Source: Microvirga subterranea | Lineage (GTDB): Bacteria > Pseudomonadota > Alphaproteobacteria > Rhizobiales > Beijerinckiaceae | Assembly (NCBI RefSeq): GCF_003350535.1 | Contig: NZ_QQBB01000002.1 | Coordinates: 554,594-618,593, forward strand | DNA length: 64,000 nt | Direction of reading: 5' to 3' | Shown: piece after piece, positions 37,064 to 45,041 of the stretch | Layout: every line of letters begins with the position of its first letter | Position numbering within the stretch: the first letter of the stretch is position 1 | Position numbers and translations under genes: made by a program | Notes under the pieces: generated by a model | The model's database searches: none | Told to the model about the DNA's origin: nothing | What the model saw: only the letters and a program-made list of their open reading frames with translations

Positions 37064-37088
37064 GGAACATTTCCGAAGCTTGGCCGTT
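37064..37088 (+). promoter_or_regulatory. Perfect EcfG-type promoter at the head of the importer-xox-cox block
   Basis: GGAAC (37064-37068), 16 bases, CGTT (37085-37088) is an exact EcfG consensus. The -10 ends 31 bases before the ATG at 37120, and the gap to the SDR gene is only 74 bases, so there is little room for another promoter. It would place the following genes under the general stress sigma factor. Confidence 0.7.
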
Positions 37089-37119
37089 AGTAGACGCTCT
37101 CGTACGACCGGCTTTGCTC

Positions 37120-38094
37120 ATGGCTTTTCGGCTGATCTGCTTGATTATGGTGTTGATCGCCTCCGTTCCGGGTGCTGCCGGGGAGATGCCGACGATCAAG
37201 ATCGGCCTGCTGAGGTTCGGTACAGTCGCGTGGGAGCTCGATACGATCCGGCATCACGGCCTCGACCGGAAGCACGGGATCATGGCAGCGCCGGTGGAGT
37301 TCGCCACGAACGAGGCTGCCAAGGTGGCGCTTCAGGCTGGCGCCGTGGATATGATCGTGACCGACTGGCCATGGGTTGCCCGCCAAAGAGGCGAGGGGGG
37401 CAGTTTCAGCTTTATGCCCTATTCGACGGCCGTTGGGGTCCTCATCGTTCCTCAGGCGTCCAGGATTACTGACGTTTCGGAACTCAGAGGGAAACGGGTT
37501 GGGGTTGCGGGCGGACCTCTCGACAAGAGTTGGCTGCTGCTGCGCGCCTTTGCCAAAAGGAACAAGGGACTGGACTTGGCCAAGGAGGCGGAGCCCGTAT
37601 TCGGGGCGCCTCCTTTGCTGAATGAGGAACTCGCAAGAGGGCGTATCGATGCCGTCCTAACCTACTGGCACTATGCCGCGAGGCTTGAAGCGGCAGGAGC
37701 CAGGCCAGTGCTGACGGTGGCCGACATGATCCGGGGGCTCGGCGTGAAGGAGGAGATCCCAATGCTCGGATATGCATTCCGGGAGGGCTGGGCATCGGAG
37801 CATCCCGAAGCGCTCAAGAGCTTCATCGATGCCGCTCGCGAAGCGAAGGCTGTGCTGGCGTCGTCCGAAGAAGAGTGGAAGCGCCTCGCACCCGTCATCG
37901 GCGTCGGCGATGACGCAACCCTTGATGCGCTGCAGTCAGGATATCGTGCCGGCATTCCGCACCGATGGACGGGCGATGAGAGAAGGGCAGCGACCCGACT
38001 TTATGATATCCTCCGCGATATCGGCGGCGAGCAGCTCGTCGGCCAGGCGACCACGGTAGATCCCGGAACGTTCTGGCCGGCGGTCTCGTATTGA
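37120..38094 (+). CDS. SsuA/TauA-like ABC transporter substrate-binding protein
   Basis: This protein has 324 residues. The signal peptide (MAFRLICLIMVLIASVPGAAG) is followed by IKIGLLRFGTVAWELDTIRHHGLD and the hinge motif ELRGKRVGVAGGPLDKSWLLL, as in the nitrate/sulfonate/taurine and pyrimidine-precursor binding family. The ligand cannot be told. The start ATG at 37120 gives a proper signal peptide; the long open frame to the left overlaps the SDR gene. It heads a chain of about 16 genes leading to XoxF and an oxidase, so a ligand linked to the dehydrogenase (cofactor, metal chelate or substrate) is possible. Confidence 0.88.
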   Translation: MAFRLICLIMVLIASVPGAAGEMPTIKIGLLRFGTVAWELDTIRHHGLDRKHGIMAAPVEFATNEAAKVALQAGAVDMIVTDWPWVARQRGEGGSFSFMPYSTAVGVLIVPQASRITDVSELRGKRVGVAGGPLDKSWLLLRAFAKRNKGLDLAKEAEPVFGAPPLLNEELARGRIDAVLTYWHYAARLEAAGARPVLTVADMIRGLGVKEEIPMLGYAFREGWASEHPEALKSFIDAAREAKAVLASSEEEWKRLAPVIGVGDDATLDALQSGYRAGIPHRWTGDERRAATRLYDILRDIGGEQLVGQATTVDPGTFWPAVSY

Positions 38095-38102
38095 GGTTTC
38101 CG

Positions 38103-38864
38103 GTGCGCACAGTCGATCTGAGGAGCGGTGCGGGGTGGCAGGGAATCGTCTCCATCCTGCTGTTCATCTGCTTGTGGCACATCAGCGCCCTATGGGCCGG
38201 TAGCCGCCTCTTCCCCGGGCCCGTATCGGTACTGTCCAGCCTCCTCCAGGAGATCGAAGAGGGAGTATTGCCCTATCATCTGGCTATCACTCTCGCACGG
38301 GTCGCCCTGAGCTTCGTCATTGCGATGGTGACTGGCACCGCTCTCGGAATCGTCTTGGGCCGCTTTCGAGGGCTGGACCGCTGGCTCCACCCGTGGCTGA
38401 TCATCCTTCTCAATGTTCCGGCCGTGGTCATCATCATTCTGACTTACGTCTGGCTTGGCCTCGTCGAGACGGCTCTGCTGGTGGCTGTCGCAGCCAACAA
38501 GATTCCAAACGTGGCCGTTACCCTTCGTGAGGGAGCGCGGGCTCTCGACAAGGACTTTGCGGAGGTGGCGCAGATTTACCGGTTTCGACCAGCGGTCACG
38601 GTTCGCGAAGTCATTATTCCGCAGCTCGCGCCATACCTGCTCGCGGCAGGACGCAACGGTCTCGCGCTGATCTGGAAAATCGTGCTTGTCGTCGAACTCC
38701 TCGGACGTTCGAACGGGGTTGGTTTCCAGCTCCAAAGCTATTTTCAGCTCTTCGACGTGACGCGGATCATTGCCTACGCGGCAGCATTCGTCCTTTGCGT
38801 GCTGCTCATCGAGCTTGCCCTTTTTGCTCCGCTTGAGCGCCGTATTGAGCGGTGGCGTCGATGA
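38103..38864 (+). CDS. SsuC/TauC-like ABC transporter permease
   Basis: This protein has 253 residues and six membrane helices. The EAA loop is EVAQIYRFRPAVTVREVIIPQLAPYLLAAGRNGLALIWKIVLVVELLG, matching the SsuC/TauC type. The GTG at 38103 has GAGG 6 bases upstream and is preferred over the TTG at 38091. It begins 8 bases after the binding-protein stop and its stop overlaps the ATPase start. It works with the neighbours as one importer. Confidence 0.9.
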   Translation: MRTVDLRSGAGWQGIVSILLFICLWHISALWAGSRLFPGPVSVLSSLLQEIEEGVLPYHLAITLARVALSFVIAMVTGTALGIVLGRFRGLDRWLHPWLIILLNVPAVVIIILTYVWLGLVETALLVAVAANKIPNVAVTLREGARALDKDFAEVAQIYRFRPAVTVREVIIPQLAPYLLAAGRNGLALIWKIVLVVELLGRSNGVGFQLQSYFQLFDVTRIIAYAAAFVLCVLLIELALFAPLERRIERWRR

Positions 38865-39508
38865 GCCTGAAGATCGACGTCGTCCGGAAAATCTATGCCC
38901 GCCAAGGTGATACGCCTGAACGGGTGTTGTTCGAGGGCCTCTCCCTTGAACTTGCAGACGGTGAGGTATGTGCCCTCGTTGGCCCGTCCGGTACCGGAAA
39001 GACGAGCCTGCTTCAGATGGTTGCGGGATTGGATGAGGACTTCACCGGAACGATTGAGGGGCGGCCGCCGGACATCGGATACCTCTTTCAAACCCCACGG
39101 CTCTTTCCTTGGCGAACGGCCCGCCAAAACCTGGAACTGGTGCTCCCGGGAAGGGTGGAGAGGGCAGGCGAACTCTTGGCGGAGGTCGGTCTTGCGGGAT
39201 CGGAGGACGTGTATCCTCAGCGCTTGTCGCTTGGAATGGCGCGAAGGGTCGCGCTTGCCCGCGCCCTCGCAGTCGAGCCGAAGCTCCTCCTGCTGGACGA
39301 GCCATTTGCTTCTCTCGACACGGCTACGTCCAAGGGGATGCAGGACCTCGTGTCGGCTCAGTTGCAGCGATCACGCCCGACCACGCTTTTGGTAACGCAC
39401 CATTGGCATGAGGCTGCCGCGCTTGCGGACCGTATCGTCGTCATCGACGGCTCTCCCGCCAGAATCGTAGAGAACCGTGCGGTGCTGAGGCCGAGGGCTG
39501 CAGAATGA
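38861..39508 (+). CDS. SsuB/TauB-like ABC transporter ATPase
   Basis: This protein has 215 residues, at the short end for the family. It shows Walker A GPSGTGKTS, Q-loop FQTPRLFPWRT, Walker B LLLLDEPFASLD and H-loop THHWHEA. The signature motif reads LSLGMARR instead of LSGGQ, so the second Gly-type position is changed. Related SsuB proteins tolerate LSGGM. The ATG overlaps the permease stop (ATGA) and its stop overlaps the next start. It is likely active but with an unusual signature. Confidence 0.9.
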   Translation: MSLKIDVVRKIYARQGDTPERVLFEGLSLELADGEVCALVGPSGTGKTSLLQMVAGLDEDFTGTIEGRPPDIGYLFQTPRLFPWRTARQNLELVLPGRVERAGELLAEVGLAGSEDVYPQRLSLGMARRVALARALAVEPKLLLLDEPFASLDTATSKGMQDLVSAQLQRSRPTTLLVTHHWHEAAALADRIVVIDGSPARIVENRAVLRPRAAE

Positions 39509-40677
39509 GGTGGTTCCTTGTGCTGGTAGCGCTCTTCCTAGCCGGATCTGCAGCCGCGGACACTCAGACCATTCTCGTCGGACTGCTCGCTCAAGAGCGG
39601 GATGCGGCCCAGCCAGTCTCTCCCCTCGATCGCGATAGCTCGGACGAGGGTGTAGCCGGTGCACGGCTCGGCATTGCTGACAATAACACCACCGGACGGT
39701 TTACGGGGCAGCGCTTCGTTCTGATCGAACGAACCATCCCGCGTGGCAGCAATCCGACGGATGCCGTACGAGCCCTTGCAGAGAAGGGGGTGAAGTTCGT
39801 GATCGCGGATCTCGATGCATCTCTTCTGCTCGAGGCAGTGTCCACCCCAGAGGCACGCGATCTTCTTTTTCTCAACACTCGGGCGAGTGAGGATGCGCTT
39901 CGTGCCGAGTCCTGCCGGCCGAACCTTCTCCATACAGCGCCCAGTCGGGCGATGCTGGCGGACGCATTGGCGCAGTATCTGATGTCGAAGCGCTGGCGGC
40001 GCTGGTTCCTCGTGACGGGCAGGAGCCCTGGCGACAGGCTCATGGCTGACGCCGTACGCCGCGCTGCAACACGCTTTGGGGCTGAAATTGTTGTCGAGAA
40101 GGAATGGGCTTTCAAACCCGGAAACGCCCGGACCGACACTGGACACGTGACGCTCCAGACCGAGATCCCGGCCTTCACCCAGGTGGCCGACTACGACGTT
40201 CTCGTCGTGACCGACGAGGCAAACGAATTCGGCGAGTATTTGCCCGACCGAACCTTTCGGCCGCGTCCCGTTGCCGGCACGCACGGCCTGAAGGCGACGG
40301 CTTGGAGTCCCGTATCCGAACAATGGGGAGCGGCGCAGCTACAGGACCGTTTCGAAAGACTTGCAGGCCGGATGATGGGGGCGTTGGATTATGCGGCTTG
40401 GACGGCGGCAAGGTCGGTCGGGGAGGCTGCCTTCCGCTCGCGCAGCAGCGATCCTGCCGTGATGACATCGTACCTCCGTAGCCCCGACTTCATTCTTTCC
40501 GGCTTCAAAGGGCAGGGGCAGAGCTTCCGTCCATGGGATGGGCAGATGCGCCAGCCGGTTCTGATCGCGGGCCCGCGCATGCTTGTCTCCGTTTCGCCTC
40601 AACCCGGATATCTGCACCAAGGATCCGAGCTGGATACCCTCGGGTTTGATGGGAGGGAGAGCCGATGCAGGTTTTGA
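39505..40677 (+). CDS. PQQ-dehydrogenase-associated ABC substrate-binding protein (LivJ-like fold)
   Basis: This protein has 390 residues. The signal peptide (MRWFLVLVALFLAGSAAA-D) precedes a type I periplasmic binding fold with ILVGLLAQERD, GARLGIADNNTTGRFTGQ and FLVTGRSPGDRLMADAVRRAATRFGAEIV. This fits the family seen in PQQ-dependent alcohol dehydrogenase clusters (TIGR03863 type). It overlaps both neighbours. In Methylobacterium comparable clusters (lut) serve lanthanide uptake, so a lanthanide or chelate role is a possibility by context, not by sequence proof. Confidence 0.85.
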   Translation: MRWFLVLVALFLAGSAAADTQTILVGLLAQERDAAQPVSPLDRDSSDEGVAGARLGIADNNTTGRFTGQRFVLIERTIPRGSNPTDAVRALAEKGVKFVIADLDASLLLEAVSTPEARDLLFLNTRASEDALRAESCRPNLLHTAPSRAMLADALAQYLMSKRWRRWFLVTGRSPGDRLMADAVRRAATRFGAEIVVEKEWAFKPGNARTDTGHVTLQTEIPAFTQVADYDVLVVTDEANEFGEYLPDRTFRPRPVAGTHGLKATAWSPVSEQWGAAQLQDRFERLAGRMMGALDYAAWTAARSVGEAAFRSRSSDPAVMTSYLRSPDFILSGFKGQGQSFRPWDGQMRQPVLIAGPRMLVSVSPQPGYLHQGSELDTLGFDGRESRCRF

Positions 40678-41627
40678 TCGGCGCTGTTCTGATGCTCGCC
40701 ATCGCCGTAAGCGCGGCCTCGGCGGAAACCGTCTATGTCTCCAATGAGCAGGACAACACACTCTCTGTGATCGATGGTACCTCGCTGACGGTCGTCGCGA
40801 CGATCCCCGTAGGGCGGAGGCCGAGGGGCATCGGCCTCAGTACCGACAGGCAGAAGCTCTATGTTGCAGTGGGCGACGACAATAGGATCGACGTGGTCGA
40901 CCTGAAGACGCATAAGGTCGGGGGATCGCTGCCGTCGGGCGACGATCCAGAGCTTTTTGCCGTCCACCCGGATGGCAGACGCCTCTTCGTGGCGAACGAG
41001 AATGACAATCTCGTCTCCGTGCTCGACATTCCGGAAAGGCGCATCATCACGGAAGTCGAGGTCGGCGTCGAGCCGGAGGGCATGGGCGTCAGCCCGGATG
41101 GGCGCTTCGTCGTGAATACGTCCGAGACAACGAGCATGCTGCACGTGATTGACGCCGAGACTCTCGAGCTCGTCGACAACGTTCTTGTCGATACCCGTCC
41201 GCGGGTTGCCCAGATCTCGGCCGACAACCGGCAGATCTGGGTTTCGTCCGAGCTCAGGGGATCTGTCTCGGTATTCGACGCCGCAACCAGAGAGCCTTTG
41301 GCGAAGATCGGGTTCGAAATCCCAGGCGTCCCGCGTGAGCTTGTTCAAGCGGTGGGAATTCAGCTGACCGCGGACGGCTCGCGGGCGTATGTGGCTCTTG
41401 GGCCAGCGAACCGTGTGGCCGAGGTCGATGCCAAGACATTCAAGGTGCAGCGGATGTATCTTGTGGGCCAGCGGGTATGGCATATAGCCCTGTCACCGGA
41501 CGGCAGCCGACTCTATAGCGCCAACGGCAACTCCGGCGACGTTTCCGTCATCGATCTAAAGGAAAAGGAAGTGCTGAAGTCGATCGGCGTCGGGCGCTCT
41601 CCGTGGGGCGTCGTCGTAGCACCATGA
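40665..41627 (+). CDS. PQQ-associated periplasmic beta-propeller (YVTN repeat) protein
   Basis: This protein has 320 residues. The signal peptide (MQVLIGAVLMLAIAVSAASA-E) is followed by seven or so YVTN-type blades: VYVSNEQDNTLSVIDGTSL, LYVAVGDDNRIDVVDLKT, LFVANENDNLVSVLDI and onwards. It matches the beta-propeller family found beside PQQ-dependent catabolism genes (TIGR03866 type). Its role is not settled; binding of a cofactor or metal in the periplasm is suspected. The start overlaps the previous gene by 13 bases and its stop overlaps the ATPase start. Confidence 0.88.
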   Translation: MQVLIGAVLMLAIAVSAASAETVYVSNEQDNTLSVIDGTSLTVVATIPVGRRPRGIGLSTDRQKLYVAVGDDNRIDVVDLKTHKVGGSLPSGDDPELFAVHPDGRRLFVANENDNLVSVLDIPERRIITEVEVGVEPEGMGVSPDGRFVVNTSETTSMLHVIDAETLELVDNVLVDTRPRVAQISADNRQIWVSSELRGSVSVFDAATREPLAKIGFEIPGVPRELVQAVGIQLTADGSRAYVALGPANRVAEVDAKTFKVQRMYLVGQRVWHIALSPDGSRLYSANGNSGDVSVIDLKEKEVLKSIGVGRSPWGVVVAP

Positions 41628-42340
41628 CAGCTCTGTTCGTCCAGGGGGTGAGCCATGGTTTTGGGCGGCGGCAGGTACTTTCCGACGTGACCTTTTCGAT
41701 CCCACCCGCGACGATGACTGTTCTGCTTGGCCCCAACGGGGCGGGGAAAACCACGCTGGTGTCCTTGGTGACAGGACTTTACAGTGCACATCATGGAGAT
41801 ATTCAGGTTTTCGGACACTCCATGCGCGAGGCTCCCCTGCTTGGCTTGGCCAAAATGGGAGTCGTCTTTCAGATGCCGACTCTCGACCCAGATCTCACGG
41901 TCTCCGACAACCTGGCCTATCATGCCGCCCTGCATGGCCTGTCACGATCTGATGCCCGTGAGCGCGAGAGGATCGAGCTCGAACGACTTGGCATCCCGGA
42001 CCGTCGCCTAGAAAAGGTCCGTACCCTTTCCGGCGGGCTGAGGCGACGTGTGGAGCTGGCCAGAGCCCTTCTGCATCGGCCAAGCCTGTTGATCGTTGAC
42101 GAAGCGACGGCAGGGCTTGATGTTGCCTCAAGGCGGCTCTTCCTGGAGCACGTTCGTATCCTCTGCCAGGAAGGCATCAGCGTGCTGTGGGCAACTCACA
42201 TGCTCGATGAGGTTGCGCCTCACGATCCGCTCCTGGTTTTGCATCAGGGGAGGCTGTGCTGGTCCGGCAGAGCGGCGAACCTAGCCGCCGGAACGTCGCT
42301 GGCGGATGCGTTCCTCTGGCTCACAGGCGGCAGCAAATGA
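41624..42340 (+). CDS. PQQ-associated ABC transporter ATPase
   Basis: This protein has 238 residues. It shows Walker A GPNGAGKTT, Q-loop FQMPTLDPDLTV, signature LSGGLRRRVELARAL, Walker B LLIVDEATAGLD and H-loop THMLDE. It groups with ABC-2 exporter-type ATPases (DrrA/NodI/CcmA-like) and with the TIGR03864 family of PQQ alcohol dehydrogenase systems. The ATG overlaps the propeller gene stop and its stop overlaps the permease start, so the four genes are translationally coupled. Confidence 0.9.
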   Translation: MTALFVQGVSHGFGRRQVLSDVTFSIPPATMTVLLGPNGAGKTTLVSLVTGLYSAHHGDIQVFGHSMREAPLLGLAKMGVVFQMPTLDPDLTVSDNLAYHAALHGLSRSDARERERIELERLGIPDRRLEKVRTLSGGLRRRVELARALLHRPSLLIVDEATAGLDVASRRLFLEHVRILCQEGISVLWATHMLDEVAPHDPLLVLHQGRLCWSGRAANLAAGTSLADAFLWLTGGSK

Positions 42341-43140
42341 CGATGCGGCATGCGATGCGCGCACTTGGCGGCATTCTTCGTCGCGAGATGCTTCGTCTCT
42401 TCGGCCAGAAAGGACGCCTTGCTGCGGCAGTCGTGCGGCCCCTCGTCTGGCTCGGCATCTTCGCCGCGGGATTTAGGGCAGTGCTCGGCCTGTCGATCAT
42501 TCCCCCCTATGAGACCTATATCCTCTACGAGGTTTACATTGTCCCGGGACTCGCCGCGATGATGCTTCTGTTCCATGGAATGCAGACCTCGCTCTCGATG
42601 GTCTATGATCGTGAAATGGGGTCAATGCGGGTTCTGCTCACGGCCCCGCTTTCGCGCTGGTGGCTTCTGGCGGCCCGGCTCTTTGCAAACGCCGTCACGG
42701 CTCTGCCGCTCGTCTACGTGTTCCTCTTCCTGTCGCGCTTCTGGGAGGTTCAACCGCCGATGCTGGGTTATGTGCTGGCTCTTCCGGCATTTCTCATCGC
42801 CGGGCTTATGCTGGGAGCCGTGGGATTGGCGCTGTCCTCGCTGATCCGCCAGCTCGAGAACTTCGCCGGAGTCATGAACTTCGTGATTTTCCCAGCATTT
42901 TTCGCGTCGACCGCGCTCTATCCGCTTTGGCGGTTCGAGGAGGTGAGCCCGGCCCTCGCAATCGTGGCCCAGCTCAACCCTTTCACCTACGCGGTCGAAC
43001 TGATCCGTTTTGCGCTTTACCTCAAGGTAAATCTGTTTGCCTTGGCGGTGTGTTGCTGTGCTTTCCTCGGCTTTTACGCCCTTGCCGTCGTCGGATACGA
43101 TCCGGGTCGAGGCTTCTGGGCTCGCCGTGGGGCCGAATAG
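42337..43140 (+). CDS. PQQ-associated ABC transporter permease (ABC-2 type)
   Basis: This protein has 267 residues and six membrane helices in the ABC-2 pattern (VPGLAAMMLLFHGMQTSLSMVYDREMGSMRVLLTAPLSRWWLLAARL). It resembles NodJ/DrrB and the TIGR03861 group. ABC-2 permeases are usually exporters, so despite the binding protein next door the direction of transport is uncertain. It is followed by an 86-base gap that holds an EcfG-type promoter before xoxF. Confidence 0.9.
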   Translation: MTMRHAMRALGGILRREMLRLFGQKGRLAAAVVRPLVWLGIFAAGFRAVLGLSIIPPYETYILYEVYIVPGLAAMMLLFHGMQTSLSMVYDREMGSMRVLLTAPLSRWWLLAARLFANAVTALPLVYVFLFLSRFWEVQPPMLGYVLALPAFLIAGLMLGAVGLALSSLIRQLENFAGVMNFVIFPAFFASTALYPLWRFEEVSPALAIVAQLNPFTYAVELIRFALYLKVNLFALAVCCCAFLGFYALAVVGYDPGRGFWARRGAE

Positions 43141-43150
43141 CAGATCAGCC

Positions 43151-43175
43151 GGAACATAGATGAAGCTAAACCGTT
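43151..43175 (+). promoter_or_regulatory. Perfect EcfG-type promoter upstream of xoxF
   Basis: GGAAC (43151-43155), 16 bases, CGTT (43172-43175) is an exact EcfG consensus in the only sizeable gap of the block. The -10 ends 51 bases before the xoxF GTG at 43227. This would give the dehydrogenase and downstream oxidase genes their own stress-inducible transcript. Confidence 0.7.
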
Positions 43176-43226
43176 GACTCGTGCCGACGCATCTGGCGGC
43201 GGACATCAGTGTTCGGAGAGCCTGTT

Positions 43227-45041
43227 GTGAGTCAAAGGCGGGCGTATTTAGGCTTGTTGGTGGGCTTGTGGAGCCTAGCGGGGCTCTCGATGGCCCAAAG
43301 CCAACCCTCTTCATCCTCCCAGCCAGCCGCTCCACCCTTTGCCGTTTCATCGGATGACGCGCAATGGACGATGCCAACAAAGAACTATGCAGGCACACGC
43401 TACAGCGAGCTTGCGGAGATCAACACCGAAAACGTCAAAAACCTGCAGGTGGCGTTCACGTTCTCGCTTGGCGTCAATCGAGGGCAGGAGTCGTCGCCAC
43501 TCGTTGTCGGCGGTACGCTCTATGTGGTATCGCCCTACCCGAACATTCTTTACGCGCTCGATCTCACTCAGCCTGGCGCCCCTTTGAAGTGGCAATACAA
43601 TCCCAAGGCGATGGCCGCGTCACAGGGGGTTGCCTGCTGCGATACGGTCAATCGGGGGCCGACCTACGCTGACGGCAAAATCTTCTTCAATACGCTGGAC
43701 GCCTACACCGTCGCCGTGAACGCCGAGACCGGCGAGGAACTCTGGAAGACCAAGATCGGCGAGATCAACATGGGGGAGACCATGACGATGGCTCCCTTGG
43801 TGGCAAAGGACAAAGTCCTCGTCGGCATTTCTGGTGGCGAATATGGTGTGCGTGGCTTCATCGAAGCGTTGGACGCCAACACCGGCAGGAGCGTCTGGAA
43901 AGCCTACAGCACCGGGCCCGATCAGGACGTGAAGATCGGCCCTTCTTTCAAACCCTTCTACGATCAGGACAAGGGCAAGGATCTCGGCGTCGCGACATGG
44001 CCGCCAAGTGCATGGCAGCAGGGTGGCGGCAGTGTGTGGGGTTTCGTCACCTACGATCCTGACCAGAACCTGATCTTCTATGGAACGGGCAACCCTGGGC
44101 CCTGGAACCCTAACCAGCGTCCGGGCGACAACAAGTGGACAGCCGGCGTATTCGCTCGAGATCTCGATACCGGTGAAGCGCGCTGGTACTATCAGTGGAA
44201 CGCGCACGATCTTCACGATTGGGATGGCATCAACGAGAACATCCTCGTCGACCTCACCTGGAACGGTCAGCCGCGCAAGGTCCTCGTTCATCCGGACCGA
44301 AACGGCCTATTATATATTGTCGACCGCACCACGGGCGAGGTTCTCTCCGCCAACTTCTACCATGCCGTCAACAGCCACACCGGCGTCGATCTCTCCACCG
44401 GAAAAGTGAAGGTCGTTGCGGACAAATACCCGGTGCAGGGTCGGGTCCTGCGGGGGGTCTGCCCGACGGCGCCCGGCGCCAAGGACTGGAGCCCGTCCGC
44501 CTTCTCGCACAAGTCCGGCCTTCTCTACATCCCGCACAACAACCTCTGCATGGATTGGGAGAGCATGGAGGCGAACTATATCGCCGGAACCCCGTATGTG
44601 GGTGCCGAGGTCCGCTCCATCCCCGGCCCTGGAGGTCACATGGGTGAGCTCTCAGCCTGGGATCTCATCCAGGGTAAGGAAGTCTGGACCATCAATGAGC
44701 GATTCCCGGTCTGGGGCGGGGTCGTGGCGACGGCGGGAGACCTCATCTTCTATGGCAACATGGAAGGCTGGTTCAAAGCCGTTGACGCCCGCACCGGCGA
44801 AGTCCTTTGGCAGTTCAAGACGTCCTCCGGGATCATCGGTCAGCCGACCACCTATCGAGGCCCCGACGGCAAGCAGTATGTCGCGATACTGTCAGGCGTC
44901 GGCGGATGGGCAGGTTCGATCGTATCAGGCGATCTCGACCCTCGGGACGGCACCGCTGCGCTCGGCTTCGTAAATGCCATGCGTGACCTGAAGAACGTCA
45001 CGACCAAGGGGGGCACCCTCTATGTGTTCAAGCTCCCTTAA
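43227..45041 (+). CDS. xoxF: Lanthanide-dependent PQQ methanol/alcohol dehydrogenase, XoxF type
   Basis: This 604-residue periplasmic quinoprotein has an eight-bladed propeller with tryptophan-docking repeats. GTG at 43227 with GGAGAG upstream gives a signal peptide (MSQRRAYLGLLVGLWSLAGLSMA). Metal and catalytic residues stand at the spacing of known methanol dehydrogenases: Glu205, Asn289 (84 apart) and Asp331 (42 further). Adjacent Cys137-Cys138 form the ring disulfide. Two residues after the catalytic Asp comes Asp333 (HDLHDWDG). Calcium MxaF has Ala there, while lanthanide enzymes have Asp. It oxidises methanol or another primary alcohol and passes electrons to a cytochrome c. No mxaI-like small subunit is present. 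Confidence 0.93.
   Translation: MSQRRAYLGLLVGLWSLAGLSMAQSQPSSSSQPAAPPFAVSSDDAQWTMPTKNYAGTRYSELAEINTENVKNLQVAFTFSLGVNRGQESSPLVVGGTLYVVSPYPNILYALDLTQPGAPLKWQYNPKAMAASQGVACCDTVNRGPTYADGKIFFNTLDAYTVAVNAETGEELWKTKIGEINMGETMTMAPLVAKDKVLVGISGGEYGVRGFIEALDANTGRSVWKAYSTGPDQDVKIGPSFKPFYDQDKGKDLGVATWPPSAWQQGGGSVWGFVTYDPDQNLIFYGTGNPGPWNPNQRPGDNKWTAGVFARDLDTGEARWYYQWNAHDLHDWDGINENILVDLTWNGQPRKVLVHPDRNGLLYIVDRTTGEVLSANFYHAVNSHTGVDLSTGKVKVVADKYPVQGRVLRGVCPTAPGAKDWSPSAFSHKSGLLYIPHNNLCMDWESMEANYIAGTPYVGAEVRSIPGPGGHMGELSAWDLIQGKEVWTINERFPVWGGVVATAGDLIFYGNMEGWFKAVDARTGEVLWQFKTSSGIIGQPTTYRGPDGKQYVAILSGVGGWAGSIVSGDLDPRDGTAALGFVNAMRDLKNVTTKGGTLYVFKLP

Noticed and set aside
43227-45041. Calling the dehydrogenase MxaF (calcium type)
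   Set aside because: The residue two after the catalytic Asp is Asp, not Ala, and there is no mxaI-like small subunit gene next to it.
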